A DNA stretch of 64,000 bases, taken from positions 1-64,000 of the forward strand of contig DASXLW010000094.1 of the NCBI GenBank assembly GCA_036496025.1, given 5' to 3'. Made by a program: the position numbers and the translations under genes. A model generated the notes under the pieces. It saw only the letters and a program-made list of their open reading frames with translations, was not told the origin of the DNA and did not search any database. How positions within the stretch are numbered: position 1 is the first letter of the stretch; every line of letters begins with the position of its first letter. The DNA is from PALSA-505 sp036496025. GTDB taxonomy: Bacteria > Actinomycetota > Actinomycetes > Streptosporangiales > Streptosporangiaceae. Of the stretch, positions 8,365 to 17,109 are shown one piece after another.

Positions 8365-8733
8365 ATGGCGGCTCAGAGCAGTGCGGCACCCGTCGGGGAG
8401 CCCGGCACTGCCGAGGGATACCTCCAGGTCCAGACGACCACCGACTCGCGGTCGGAGGCGATGGAACTGGGGCGTGCCGCCGTGGAGGCGAGGCTCGCGG
8501 CGTGCGCCCAGGTGGCCGGGCCGGTCGCGAGCACCTACTGGTGGGAAGGCGGCATCGAGCGGGCCGAGGAGTGGCTGGTGCTGCTCAAGCTTCCCGCCGC
8601 CCGGCTCGGCGAGCTCACGGCTTTCCTTACTGAACGGCACAGCTATGACGAGCCGGAGATCGTCGCGCTGCCCATCGTGGCGGGCTCGCCGTCCTTCCTC
8701 AGCTGGCTCAGTGAGGAAACCGTCCCGCGCTGA
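8365..8733 (+). CDS. cutA: CutA family divalent-cation tolerance protein
   Basis: A 122-residue protein of the small trimeric CutA1 family. The N-terminal 15 residues are variable. Then come the typical beta-alpha-beta pattern (LQVQTTTDSRSEAMELGRAAVEARLAACAQV), the YWWEGGIERAEEWLVLLK hairpin and the C-terminal SYDEPEIVALPIVAGSPSFLSWL segment, all diagnostic. The family is linked to copper and divalent metal tolerance in E. coli, but the biochemical role is not settled. It lies 26 bases before the MpaB-type oxygenase gene on the same strand. ATG start. Confidence 0.92.
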   Translation: MAAQSSAAPVGEPGTAEGYLQVQTTTDSRSEAMELGRAAVEARLAACAQVAGPVASTYWWEGGIERAEEWLVLLKLPAARLGELTAFLTERHSYDEPEIVALPIVAGSPSFLSWLSEETVPR

Positions 8734-8759
8734 CGAAGCGGACGCAAAGGAGCGGCGCC

Positions 8760-9659
8760 ATGGCATCGGCCGAGGCTGGCGGGGGCGCCAGCGGGCACCA
8801 CGGGAGTGCCGATCCGGCGCCCGCCGACCATGGCCTCTTCGGTCCGGGCTCGGTGACCTGGCGGATCATGGACGAGCCGGTGATGTGGGTGGCCGGGTTC
8901 CGCGCGCTCTACCTGCAGGCGCTGCATCCCCGGGTGATGCGTGGCACCTGGCAGAACACGGCGTTCCTGGACCGCAAGCAGGCCATGGGCCGGTTCATTC
9001 GGACCAGCCAGTTCGTCGGGGTCCGCACCTACGGCAGCACCGCCCAGGCCGAGCGGGCCGCGCGCCGGGTCCGGAAGATCCACGCCTCGCTGCGGGGGAC
9101 GGATCCCGACGGTACGAGGTTCCGGCTGGACGAGCCCGAACTGCTGCTCTGGGTGCACTGCGGCGAGGTTGGCTCCTACGCCGATATCGCCAGGCGGAGC
9201 GGCATGCCGGTCTCGCCGGCCGACCTTGACACGTTCGTGGCCGAGCAGCGGCGCAGCGCCGCGCTGGTCGGCCTGGACCCGGCTCAGGTCCCCGGTTCGA
9301 TGGCCGAGCTCGCCGGCTACTACGAGGGGATCCGCCCCCGGCTGTACGCCTGCCCCGAGGCGAGGCAGGCGCTCCGGCTGTCGTACCATCCGCCGGTGTC
9401 CGGCTCGCTGCTGCCGCTGCGGGTCATCGTGCCGCCGGTCAACACGCTCGCCTTCGCCACCCTGCCGCGCTGGGCCCGGCGGATGTACGGTGCCCCGGGC
9501 AGCCGGCCGGGTGATCTCGCCGCGACCGCGGCACTGCGCGCCGCACGGCGCGCGGCAGCCGGGCTTCCCGGCCGGCTGCTCTACGAGCCGACGGTTCGGT
9601 GGATCTTCAGCGCGGCCCGCCGGCCGGCCGGCCCCGTGACGTCAGCCGCGGCCAGCTAG
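8760..9659 (+). CDS. Oxygenase MpaB family protein (DUF2236)
   Basis: A 299-residue protein of the DUF2236/MpaB family, helical heme-type oxygenases that include rubber oxygenase (Lcp) and the mycophenolic-acid enzyme MpaB. Family features are GSVTWRIMDEPVMWVAGFRALYLQALHPRVM near the start, the RFIRTSQFVGVRTYGS segment, and LLLWVHCGEVGSYADIARR in the middle. The substrate in this organism is unknown. An AAGGAG site precedes the ATG at 8760. Length fits the family and no truncation is seen. Confidence 0.85.
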   Translation: MASAEAGGGASGHHGSADPAPADHGLFGPGSVTWRIMDEPVMWVAGFRALYLQALHPRVMRGTWQNTAFLDRKQAMGRFIRTSQFVGVRTYGSTAQAERAARRVRKIHASLRGTDPDGTRFRLDEPELLLWVHCGEVGSYADIARRSGMPVSPADLDTFVAEQRRSAALVGLDPAQVPGSMAELAGYYEGIRPRLYACPEARQALRLSYHPPVSGSLLPLRVIVPPVNTLAFATLPRWARRMYGAPGSRPGDLAATAALRAARRAAAGLPGRLLYEPTVRWIFSAARRPAGPVTSAAAS

Positions 9660-9674
9660 AGGCCACCCGCGGTC

Positions 9675-10319
9675 GTGCCCGAGAGCAGCATCCCGGCGAT
9701 GAGCACCGCCGCCGCGCTGGATCGCGTAGCCGAACTGGCGGGCCGCCCCGGGCCGCGGCGCATTCTCGGACTGGCCGGGCCGCCCGGCGCGGGCAAAAGC
9801 GGGCTCGCCGCCCGGCTGGCCCGGCGGGCGGGCCGCGCCGCCGTGGTTGTCCCGCTCGACGGCTTTCACCTGGCCGACGCGGAACTGATACGGCTCGGGC
9901 GGCTGGGCCGCAAGGGTGCGCCTGACACCTTCGATCCCGGCGGCTACCTGGCCCTGCTCGGCCGCATCCGCTCGGCCGGCCCCGGGGTGACGGTCTACGC
10001 GCCGGCGTTCGGGAGAAAACTGGACGAGCCCATCGCCGGCAGCATTCCGGTCCGGCCGGACGCCCGCCTGGTGATCACCGAAGGAAACTACCTGCTGGTC
10101 GACGGGCCGCCGTGGAATATGGTGCGCGGCCTGCTCGACGAGGTGTGGTGGGTCGACCTCGGCGCCGCGGAGCGGCGCAGGCGGCTGGTCGCGCGGCACA
10201 TCCGGTGGGGTAAGACGCCCGAGGCCGCCGAGCGGTTCGTGGCCGAATTCGATGAGGTCAACGCCGGCGCGGTGGCCCCGGGCCGCGACCGCGCCGACCG
10301 CGTCGTCACGGTCTGCTGA
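9675..10319 (+). CDS. P-loop nucleoside/sugar kinase-like protein (uridine/pantothenate kinase superfamily)
   Basis: A 214-residue NTP-binding protein with a Walker A loop (LAGPPGAGKSGLAARL, about residues 33-48), a substrate-binding strand (VVPLDGFHLADAEL), GAPDTFDPGGYL and a late acidic strand (VITEGNYLLVDGPPW). This is the layout of the uridine kinase/phosphoribulokinase/CoaA superfamily, annotated in actinobacteria as nucleoside/nucleotide kinase family; substrates include fructose, pantothenate and nucleosides. I chose the GTG at 9675, 15 bases after the MpaB-type stop. An ATG at 9699 is an equally possible start. It is probably co-transcribed with the upstream genes. Confidence 0.82.
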   Translation: MPESSIPAMSTAAALDRVAELAGRPGPRRILGLAGPPGAGKSGLAARLARRAGRAAVVVPLDGFHLADAELIRLGRLGRKGAPDTFDPGGYLALLGRIRSAGPGVTVYAPAFGRKLDEPIAGSIPVRPDARLVITEGNYLLVDGPPWNMVRGLLDEVWWVDLGAAERRRRLVARHIRWGKTPEAAERFVAEFDEVNAGAVAPGRDRADRVVTVC

Positions 10320-10349
10320 CTACCCGCCGCCGCCAGGCAGCGTATCGGC

Positions 10350-10946
10350 CTAGCGGGGCGGGAGGTTCCAGGTGATGATGACCGGCTCGTCGTGCTCGGC
10401 GGCGAGCGTGCTGATGGTCCCGGTATCCAGCCTGAACAGCCGCCCGCCGGCCGGCTCGAGGCCCAGCCAGCGCGCGGTGAGCACGCGCAGCATGTGGCCA
10501 TGGCCCACCAGGACCACGTCCCCCTCGTCCTCGGCCAGCAGTGGCCGCACCCGGGTGAGCACGGCGTCCGCCCGGGCGCCGACCTGGGCGACGTTCTCGC
10601 CCGGATGCTCGGCGTCGCCGGGGATGACGCCGTCGCGCCAGAGGTACCAGCCGGGCCGCTCCGACCGGATCTCGGGCGTGGTGCGGCCCTCGTAACCGCC
10701 GTAGTCCCACTCCCACAGGTCCGGGTCCGGCGTCGCGTCGGCCAGGCCGGCCAGCTCGGCGGTGCGCAGCGCGCGCTTGGCCGGGCTGGTGAACGCGGCC
10801 CGGATCCGCCGCCGCGAGATCGGGTCGGCCAGCTCGGCCGCGACGGTCTCGCCGCGGGGGGTGAGCGGGATGTCCGTGCGGCCGGTGTGCCGGCCGGCCG
10901 CGCTCCACTCGGTCTCGCCGTGTCTGAGCAGGATCAGCTGTCCCAT
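10350..10946 (-). CDS. Histidine phosphatase family protein
   Basis: A 198-residue phosphatase of the phosphoglycerate-mutase-like superfamily. The phosphorylated His is in LLRHGETEWS at the N-terminus, followed by TPRGE and a second His in VLVGHGHMLRVL. The family acts on small phosphoesters; members include acid phosphatases and cobalamin-pathway enzymes, so the substrate is open. Its ATG lies two bases after the stop of the upstream lipoprotein gene, which suggests translational coupling. A plus-strand kinase gene converges from the left. Confidence 0.88.
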   Translation of the reverse strand: MGQLILLRHGETEWSAAGRHTGRTDIPLTPRGETVAAELADPISRRRIRAAFTSPAKRALRTAELAGLADATPDPDLWEWDYGGYEGRTTPEIRSERPGWYLWRDGVIPGDAEHPGENVAQVGARADAVLTRVRPLLAEDEGDVVLVGHGHMLRVLTARWLGLEPAGGRLFRLDTGTISTLAAEHDEPVIITWNLPPR

Positions 10947-10948
10947 GG

Positions 10949-11464
10949 TCAGTTCATGGAGTAGTTAGTGTTGGGGCCCGATTTCGAGGGGTCGGTGACA
11001 AGCGCCGGCACCCGCACCGGGCTGGCGTGCCTGAAGGTCAGCGTCAGCGTGATCACCTTGCCGTTCTGCAGGTGCCCGATGCCGCTGATCAGCAGGTGCG
11101 GGCCGTCAGGGACCAGCCGGACGGTGGTGTTGGCCGGCAGGGTGATCGCGGGCACGCTGCGCATCTGGACGCCGCCGCCGGCCGCGGGCACCCGGAAGAT
11201 CACCCGTCCGCCTGCGCTGGTGTGGACCGCGACCAGGCTGTCCGGATGGCTGGTGAAGTTCCTGATCACCACGTAGGCCGAGGTGAGCCCGGGAGTGACG
11301 GGGATCGGCACGTAGGCCGTCGCCGCCTGGACCGCGGCGGACTGCCCGGCGATCGCGCTGGTGGCGCAGCCAGCCGTGCCCAGGGCGCCGGCGACAGCGG
11401 CCGCGCCGAGCGCGACCGCGACCAGCCGTGGCCGATGACCCCGCCGGCCGCGCGATCTGGGCAT
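10949..11464 (-). CDS. PCu(A)C-like lipoprotein
   Basis: A 171-residue exported protein with a basic start, hydrophobic segment and lipobox ending at Cys33 (LGTAGC), so it is probably membrane-anchored outside the cell. The rest matches the copper chaperone PCu(A)C fold: YVVIRNFTSHPDSLVAVHTS, a central VQMRSVPAITLPANTTVRLVPDGPHLLI and a final beta pair. PCu(A)C proteins bind Cu(I) with two His and two Met. Here one Met (VQM) and the His before LLI survive, but the usual Met after that His is Leu, so metal binding is doubtful. It is followed at once by the histidine phosphatase gene. Confidence 0.75.
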   Translation of the reverse strand: MPRSRGRRGHRPRLVAVALGAAAVAGALGTAGCATSAIAGQSAAVQAATAYVPIPVTPGLTSAYVVIRNFTSHPDSLVAVHTSAGGRVIFRVPAAGGGVQMRSVPAITLPANTTVRLVPDGPHLLISGIGHLQNGKVITLTLTFRHASPVRVPALVTDPSKSGPNTNYSMN

Positions 11465-11519
11465 GACATCCTCGCGTCTACCGGGCTGCGTGACGATGCC
11501 CTCACCGTACCGCCCCGGG

Positions 11520-13052
11520 CTAACCTCGCTCGATCGCGGTGTCCAGCAACCCCAGCGGCGGCGATCCCAGCTCCATCAGCGCGGCGTGGAACCTGCGCAG
11601 CGTGAAGCCTGCGCCCCAGTCTTTCCTGGCCCGCTCGCGCAGGTCCATGATCATGAGCTTGCCCCAGGTGTAGCGGCCGTAGGTCGGATCGAACGTGGCC
11701 CGCTGCGCCTCCGAACGCGCGGCGGACCCGATCAGGTGGGTATCGGCCTCGAACCTGCGCGCCCCCTCCTCGACCGTCATCCCGGCCGTGTGCACGCCGA
11801 TGGCGCAGGCCAGCCGGGTGACCCGGACGAGAGCCTCCAGCCACACCCCGACCGCGAACCGCGGATCGGACGCGCAGAAACCCTCCTCGACGCACATTTC
11901 CTCGGTGTAGTGCGCCCACCCCTCCACGAATGCGGCCGAGTGCAGCACTCGCCGGATCGCGGTCGGCGCCCGGCGGAGCGCCCGGGCGTGCGAGAAGTGC
12001 CCGGGCGCCACCTCGTGCACGGTGATCCCGGGCAGGGTGGTGGCGCTGAACACCTCGAGCCAGTTCTCGATCTCCCGCGCGGGCCAGGACTCGTCGGGCG
12101 GGGTGACGTAGTACCAGGACGGCCCCTCCGGCTCGCCCGGCGCGTTCGCGCACATCATCGCCATGCCCCAGCGGCGGGCTGGCGGAGCCAGTCCGACCAG
12201 GCACTCGCCGTCGTGGTAGGGCATCAGGTCGCGCTCGCGGGTGAACTCGATCGCCTGCGCGGTCCAGTGTCTGGCCGCGTCGATCACCCCGGCGGCGTCG
12301 GGATGATCACGGACGAGCTCGTGCGCGACCTCGAGCGGCGGCCGGCCGGGGTCGATCTGGGTGCAGCTCTCGGCGAGCCGCTCGCGCAGCCGGTCCCGTT
12401 CGGCGTCCGCCCGCTCGGCCAGCCGGCCCAGATCCAGTGGCATGCCCTCCGCGCTGCCCATCAGCGCGGTCAGCCCGGCCGTGCCGAGCGCCGTGTCGGG
12501 CCCGTCCTGGGCGGCCGCCCGCTCCAGGTGCGCCACGAGCCGCTCGTGCGCGGCCAGCGCCGCGGCGCGCGTCGGCTCATCCGCGTCGTCGGGGATGCCG
12601 GCCGCGAGCCCACGGGCGGTCGTTAGCAGCGCCTCGGCCACCGGCCCGCTGACCTCGTCGAGCGCGGCGATCGCGTTGTCGGTCGCCCGCGGCCACGCGG
12701 CCAGGTGCTCCTGGCGGGCCGCGGCCCGCTGCGGGGCCGGCGCGTAATCCCGGTCGTAGCTGGCCAGGTCGAACTCGCTGAGGTGCACCAGCGGATTGCG
12801 GCGGTGCAGCCTGAGCTCGCCGAACCCGACCTGGGAGAGATTCTCGAACGCGGTCAGGTGCGTCTCGTCGTGGCGGTCGTCCAGGCTGCCGCTGTGGTCT
12901 CGCGCGCGCTCCAGCCGGGCCAGCCCGGACCGGACGCCGTCCGGAGACAGATCCTGGATCTCACCGTCGTACTCATGACGGCCGCCGTATTCGCGGACTT
13001 CGGCTACGGAAAGGTCGCACACGGCGCGCAGCCGCGGGGATAGCTCGTCCAT
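11520..13052 (-). CDS. DUF885 family protein (putative metal-dependent peptidase)
   Basis: A 510-residue cytoplasmic-looking protein of family DUF885. The helical N-terminal half shows the repeated Arg/Glu pattern of the family (LRAVCDLSVAEVREYGG; HLTAFENLSQVGFGELRLHRRNPLVHLSEFD). The C-terminal half holds a zinc-peptidase-like helix, TVHEVAPGHFSHARALR, and a later EGWAHYTEEM motif that would supply the third ligand. This resembles M32/gluzincin arrangements, so peptidase activity is plausible but unproven for the family. No signal peptide is visible. The ATG at 13052 is 75 bases from the divergent gamma-glutamyltransferase start. Confidence 0.85.
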   Translation of the reverse strand: MDELSPRLRAVCDLSVAEVREYGGRHEYDGEIQDLSPDGVRSGLARLERARDHSGSLDDRHDETHLTAFENLSQVGFGELRLHRRNPLVHLSEFDLASYDRDYAPAPQRAAARQEHLAAWPRATDNAIAALDEVSGPVAEALLTTARGLAAGIPDDADEPTRAAALAAHERLVAHLERAAAQDGPDTALGTAGLTALMGSAEGMPLDLGRLAERADAERDRLRERLAESCTQIDPGRPPLEVAHELVRDHPDAAGVIDAARHWTAQAIEFTRERDLMPYHDGECLVGLAPPARRWGMAMMCANAPGEPEGPSWYYVTPPDESWPAREIENWLEVFSATTLPGITVHEVAPGHFSHARALRRAPTAIRRVLHSAAFVEGWAHYTEEMCVEEGFCASDPRFAVGVWLEALVRVTRLACAIGVHTAGMTVEEGARRFEADTHLIGSAARSEAQRATFDPTYGRYTWGKLMIMDLRERARKDWGAGFTLRRFHAALMELGSPPLGLLDTAIERG

Positions 13053-13127
13053 GCGGTCAGAGGGTACCGCCCGCAGATCGCGGGCCGGCTCAGCCGGCCG
13101 CGGTTGCCCGCGCTAACGTCGGGGGCG

Positions 13128-14948
13128 ATGACATCCCCGTTCACCACCCGGCCGGAGCTGGCTGGCACCTTCGGCATGGTGGCCTCGACGCACTGGCTGG
13201 CCTCGGCGGCCGGGATGGCCGTGCTTGAGCAGGACGGGAACGCGTTTGACGCCGCCGTCGCCGCCGGCCTGGTACTGCAGGTGGTCGAGCCGCACATGAA
13301 CGGGCCGGGGGGCGAGGTCCCGGTCATCGGGTTCGACGCGGCGCGCGGGGAGACCTTCGTCCTGTCCGGCCAGGGTCCGGCGCCCGCGGCGGCCACGCTG
13401 GCGGCGTTCGGCGACCTCGGGCTGGATCTGGTGCCCGGCAACGGCCTGCTGGCCGCGTGCGTACCCGCCGCGTTCGGGACCTGGATGCTGTTGCTGCGTG
13501 ACCACGGCCGCCTGCCGCTGCGGGCCGTGATGGAGCATGCGATCGGGTACGCGGCAGGCGGCTACCCGGTGGTACCCGCGATGAGCGCAGACATCGCGAG
13601 CGTGGCCGGGGTGTTCCGCGCGTACTGGCCGTCCTCGGCCGAGATCTACCTGACCGGCGACGGCACGTCCGGCGTACCCGAGCCCGGGTCGAGGTTCGCC
13701 AATCCGGTGCTGGCCGCCACCTACCGGCGCCTGCTGGCCGAAGCCGAGGCCGCGGGCCAGGACCGGGACGAGCAGATCGAGGCGGCGCGGCGGGCGTTCT
13801 ACACCGGGTTCGTGGCCGAGGCCATCGCGGGCTACCTGGTCCGGGCGGAGGTCATGGATGTCACCGGGCAGCGCCACCGCGCCCTGCTCGGCCACGACGA
13901 CCTGGCTCGCTGGCAGCCTGCCGCCGAGCCGCCGGTGACCCTGGACTACCACGGTCTGACCGTGTGCAAGACCCCGCCCTGGGGGCAGGGCCCGGTGTTC
14001 TTGCAGCAACTGGCGCTGCTGTCCGGGTTCGACCTGGCCGGCCTGGGCCCGGGCAGCGCCGAGTTCATCCATACCGTGGTGGAGTGCGCCAAGCTGGCCT
14101 TCGCGGACCGGGAGGCGTGGTACGGGGACCCGCGGTTCACCGACGTCCCGGTCGGCGACCTGCTCTCGCCGCAGTACGCGGCGCAGCGCCGCGAGCTCGT
14201 CGGCGCGCAGGCCCGGCCCGGCCTGGAGCCGGGAGCGCCCGGCGGCCGCAGGCCGCGGCTGCCGGCGTTCGCGTCGGCCGCGCCCGGGCCGGCCGGGGCT
14301 GGTCCGCCTTCGCTCGATCCGGGCACGGGAGAGCCGTTGAGCCGGGCCGGCGGCGCGGGTGCCCGGGCGGGCGACACCTGCCACCTGGACGTGGCCGACA
14401 GGTTCGGGAACCTGGTGTCAGCCACGCCGAGCGGCGGCTGGCTGCAGAGCTCGCCGGTCGTCCCCGGGCTCGGCTTCTGCCTGGGCACGCGGGCGCAGAT
14501 GTTCACTCTCACGCCCGATCTGCCCGGCACGCTGGCCCCCGGCAAGCGGCCGCGCACCACGCTCAGCCCCGGCCTGGCGCTGCGCGACGGCGAGCCCTAC
14601 CTGGCGTTCGGCACGCCCGGCGGGGACCAGCAGGACCAGTGGACGCTGCCGTTCTTCGTCAACCACGTTCAGTTCGGCATGAACCTGCAGCAGGCGATCG
14701 ACGCGCCGGCCTTCCACACCCGGCACTTCCCGTCCTCGTTCTACCCGCGCGAATCCTGCCCGCTGGCGGTGGACGTCGAGGAGCGGGTGGGCCCAGGCGT
14801 GATCGCGGCGCTGCGCGCCCGGGGGCACGAGGTCACGGTCGTGCCACCCTGGTCGCTCGGCCGGATCAGCGCGGTGGCCCGGTCCGGCGGGTTCCTCTAC
14901 GCGGCCGCGAACCCGCGGGGGATGCAGGGCTACGCGGCCGGCCGCTAG
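13128..14948 (+). CDS. Gamma-glutamyltransferase family protein
   Basis: About 606 residues from the ATG at 13128; an upstream TTG at 13104 is a less likely start. It is an Ntn-hydrolase of the gamma-glutamyltranspeptidase family. Motifs are STHWLASAAGMAVLEQDGNAFDAAVAA near the N-terminus, the nucleophile Thr in GDTCHLDVADRFGNLVSATPS (about residue 417), and TPGGDQQDQW near the end. The chain would self-cleave before the Thr into two subunits. There is no signal peptide, unlike classical secreted GGT, so it belongs to the intracellular GGT-like or acylase-like group. A disordered Pro/Ala/Gly linker sits just before the cleavage point. Confidence 0.88.
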   Translation: MTSPFTTRPELAGTFGMVASTHWLASAAGMAVLEQDGNAFDAAVAAGLVLQVVEPHMNGPGGEVPVIGFDAARGETFVLSGQGPAPAAATLAAFGDLGLDLVPGNGLLAACVPAAFGTWMLLLRDHGRLPLRAVMEHAIGYAAGGYPVVPAMSADIASVAGVFRAYWPSSAEIYLTGDGTSGVPEPGSRFANPVLAATYRRLLAEAEAAGQDRDEQIEAARRAFYTGFVAEAIAGYLVRAEVMDVTGQRHRALLGHDDLARWQPAAEPPVTLDYHGLTVCKTPPWGQGPVFLQQLALLSGFDLAGLGPGSAEFIHTVVECAKLAFADREAWYGDPRFTDVPVGDLLSPQYAAQRRELVGAQARPGLEPGAPGGRRPRLPAFASAAPGPAGAGPPSLDPGTGEPLSRAGGAGARAGDTCHLDVADRFGNLVSATPSGGWLQSSPVVPGLGFCLGTRAQMFTLTPDLPGTLAPGKRPRTTLSPGLALRDGEPYLAFGTPGGDQQDQWTLPFFVNHVQFGMNLQQAIDAPAFHTRHFPSSFYPRESCPLAVDVEERVGPGVIAALRARGHEVTVVPPWSLGRISAVARSGGFLYAAANPRGMQGYAAGR

Positions 14949-14968
14949 GGCGGCGATAGAAAGCCGCC
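14949..14968 (+). terminator. Short stem-loop after the gamma-glutamyltransferase stop
   Basis: GGCGGC and GCCGCC form a perfect 6-bp stem with an 8-base loop directly after the TAG stop. No T-run follows, so termination is only possible. Confidence 0.3.
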
Positions 14969-15078
14969 GGAACACAGGGGGCATGGCCGGTCGTTTACTA
15001 GCCAGGGGGCGAGATGTGGTTCAGTGGGGTAATGCGGTTCACGGAATGGCGGCCCCGGCCGGGCCAGGGAAGGCAAAG

Positions 15079-15273
15079 ATGACCAACCATTTGAAGTTCG
15101 CGATCGGCGGGATCATCATCGGTCTGATCCTGCTGGTGGTGCTGCCCGCGTGGGCAGTGGTCCTGATCATCGCGGCCGCGATAGCGATACCGGCCGCCGC
15201 CTACCTCATGCTCGACCCGTCCCAGCGCCGCAGGCTGCGCGAGCAGCGCCGCCGCCGGCAGCTCGGCAACTGA
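15079..15273 (+). CDS. Small membrane protein
   Basis: A 64-residue protein from the ATG at 15079, preceded by AGGGAAGG; the longer open frame upstream looks non-coding. Two hydrophobic helices (FAIGGIIIGLILLVVLPAWAV and VLIIAAAIAIPAAAYLML) separated by Pro-Ala-Trp are followed by a strongly basic tail (RRRLREQRRRRQ), predicted to face the cytoplasm. No family is recognised. It ends one base before the convergent repair-protein gene. Confidence 0.65.
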   Translation: MTNHLKFAIGGIIIGLILLVVLPAWAVVLIIAAAIAIPAAAYLMLDPSQRRRLREQRRRRQLGN

Positions 15274-15846
15274 TCACGCCTGGGCCTTGGCGGCTGCCTT
15301 AAGCCCCTGCTTGTACGCGCGCACCCGGGCCAGTGAGTCCGCATCGACAATGTCGGCGACCGAACGGTAAGAGGCCCGGCCGCCGAACGGCCCGGCCGCC
15401 TCGCGCCATCCTTTCGGCCGCACGCCGAGCTGCTTGCCCAGCAGGGCGACGAAGATCTGCGCCTTCTGTGCCCCGAATCCCGGCAGCTCGGCTACCCGGC
15501 CGAGCAGCTCGTCCCCGGACCTGACACCGGACCAGATCCGGTCAGGGTCACCGTCGTAACGATCAGCGATCAGACGACACAGCTCCTGCACCCGGGCCGC
15601 CATGGCCCGTGGATACCGGTGCAGTGCGGGTCGCTGCGCGAACACCGCGGCCAGGGCCTCGGGGTCGTAGCCGGCCAGCTCGGCGGCGTCCGGCTCGTGC
15701 CCGAGCCGCTCCACCAGCACGGCCGGCGAGCTGAACGCCTTCTCTATCGTCACCTGCTGGTCCAGCAGCATTCCGATCAGCAGGGCCAGCGGGCTGCGCG
15801 ACAGCAGCGCGTTGGCGTCGTCGCCGACCGGCAGCGAGAGTGTCAC
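15274..15846 (-). CDS. HhH-GPD-type base excision DNA repair protein
   Basis: A 190-residue actinobacterial HhH-GPD protein. The N-terminal segment (SPLALLIGMLLDQQVTIEKAF) is the usual glycosylase opening. The helix-hairpin-helix is at LLGRVAELPGFGAQKAQIFVALLGKQLGV, with the catalytic Lys position of glycosylase/lyases in GFGAQKA. It lacks the C-terminal iron-sulfur cluster of endonuclease III, as in its short-form relatives. Probable role is removal of damaged bases. Four bases separate its ATG from the stop of the homocitrate-synthase-like gene upstream on the same strand, so they may share a transcript. Confidence 0.85.
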   Translation of the reverse strand: MTLSLPVGDDANALLSRSPLALLIGMLLDQQVTIEKAFSSPAVLVERLGHEPDAAELAGYDPEALAAVFAQRPALHRYPRAMAARVQELCRLIADRYDGDPDRIWSGVRSGDELLGRVAELPGFGAQKAQIFVALLGKQLGVRPKGWREAAGPFGGRASYRSVADIVDADSLARVRAYKQGLKAAAKAQA

Positions 15847-15850
15847 CTAT

Positions 15851-17074
15851 CTAGTCAAGCAGCCCCGGGTAGAGCAGCGCGAGCTGATGCGGGTAGCCGC
15901 CGATCAGGCGCAGCTCGTCGTCGGTGAGCGGCTGGCTGGTGGCCGCCCCGCACAGCTGCACGAGCTTGAACGTCAGCTCCTCGTCGGTCACCTCGATGCC
16001 CAGGCCGTCCATCACGTGCCGGAACCCAGCCTTGCCGCCGTACTCGCCGGTGAGCACCACCCGGCCCTGGCGGGCATGCCAGTCGGCCGGGAACGGGCCG
16101 AGGGTGTCGTCGTCGTAGAGCTCGTAGTTCTGCCGGTCCTTCAGCGCTCCGTCGGCGTGAATGCCGGATTCGTGCGCGAACGCGTTGCGGCCCACGCCCG
16201 GCTGCCCCGGCGGCAGCGGCTGCCCGAACGCGTAGCTGGCCCACAGGCCGAGCCGCCGGGCCCAGGACAGGTCGACCGGGTCGCCGATCACGGCCTTGCC
16301 CTCGGCCCCGAACCCGTGCCGGAAGGCCAGGATGGCTGACAGCAGGTCGGCGTTGCCCGCGCGTTCTCCGATGCCGTTGACACAGGTGTTGACCCAGGCG
16401 TCCTGGCCGGCGTCGAGATCGCCGAACGCGCCGGACAGTGAGTTGGCCACCGCCATGCCCAGGTCGTTGTGACAGTGCGTCTCGACCGGCATGCCCACGG
16501 CGCTGGCCAGCTTCGCGAACCGCTCCCGGATCCGTTCCGGCGTATCGCCGCCGATCGTGTCGCAGTACCGCAGCCGGTCCGCGCCGGCCTCCCTGGCCGC
16601 GAGCCCGAACTCCAGCAAGAACCCGTCGTCGGTGCGGGAGGCATCCTCGGCGTTGACCCCGATGGTCTCGGCCCCCCCATCGCGCGCCGCCGCGACCGCC
16701 GCGGTCATCTCCGCGATGATCGTGGCGCGGTCCAGCCGGCCGCGGAACTTGCGCGCGATCATCTGATCCGAGGTCGAGATCGACAGGTTGTAGTGCCGCA
16801 GGCCGAGCGGCACCGAGGTGGTTACGTCGGCCGGGATCGCCCGGCACCACCCGGACAGCCGCAGTTCGCCGAACGCGCCCGCCTCGGCCAGCGCCACGCT
16901 GGCCCGCACGTAGGGCACCTCGTGGAACAGGTACGGGAACCCGATCTCGGACTGGGCCACGCCCAGCCTGGCCAGGTAGAAGTTGATCATCGTCTTGCCG
17001 AACTTGGACAGTCCGGTCCGCGCGGTCTGCACGCCATCGCGGTTGGTGACATCAAGGAAGTGGACAACAGGCAC
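15851..17074 (-). CDS. Homocitrate synthase / Re-citrate synthase family enzyme (DRE-TIM metallolyase)
   Basis: A 407-residue aldol-condensing enzyme of the isopropylmalate/homocitrate synthase superfamily. The substrate-binding Arg-Asp is in DVTNRDGVQ (R12, D13), and the metal-binding His pair in THCHNDLGMAVANS. GVNAEDASRTD, NGIGERAGN and the acetyl-CoA segment NAFAHESGIHADG are all present. It would join acetyl-CoA to a 2-oxo acid. 2-Oxoglutarate gives homocitrate; oxaloacetate would give citrate, as for Re-citrate synthases of the same family. The short C-terminus lacks the leucine-regulatory domain of LeuA. GTG start at 17074 with AGGAGG upstream. It is divergent from an HTH-citrate synthase gene. 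Confidence 0.82.
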   Translation of the reverse strand: MPVVHFLDVTNRDGVQTARTGLSKFGKTMINFYLARLGVAQSEIGFPYLFHEVPYVRASVALAEAGAFGELRLSGWCRAIPADVTTSVPLGLRHYNLSISTSDQMIARKFRGRLDRATIIAEMTAAVAAARDGGAETIGVNAEDASRTDDGFLLEFGLAAREAGADRLRYCDTIGGDTPERIRERFAKLASAVGMPVETHCHNDLGMAVANSLSGAFGDLDAGQDAWVNTCVNGIGERAGNADLLSAILAFRHGFGAEGKAVIGDPVDLSWARRLGLWASYAFGQPLPPGQPGVGRNAFAHESGIHADGALKDRQNYELYDDDTLGPFPADWHARQGRVVLTGEYGGKAGFRHVMDGLGIEVTDEELTFKLVQLCGAATSQPLTDDELRLIGGYPHQLALLYPGLLD

Positions 17075-17109
17075 GAATCAATCCTCCTAGCGATACGGTT
17101 ACCGTCACA

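Noticed and set aside
8057..8389. 110-residue minus-strand frame between the secreted protein and cutA
   Set aside because: It overlaps the kinase remnant in another frame and the cutA start. The protein-like stretch is short and has no family match I can name.
11266..12204. Open frame spanning the lipoprotein start and the DUF885 gene
   Set aside because: It reads both real genes in the wrong frame and shows no domain of its own.
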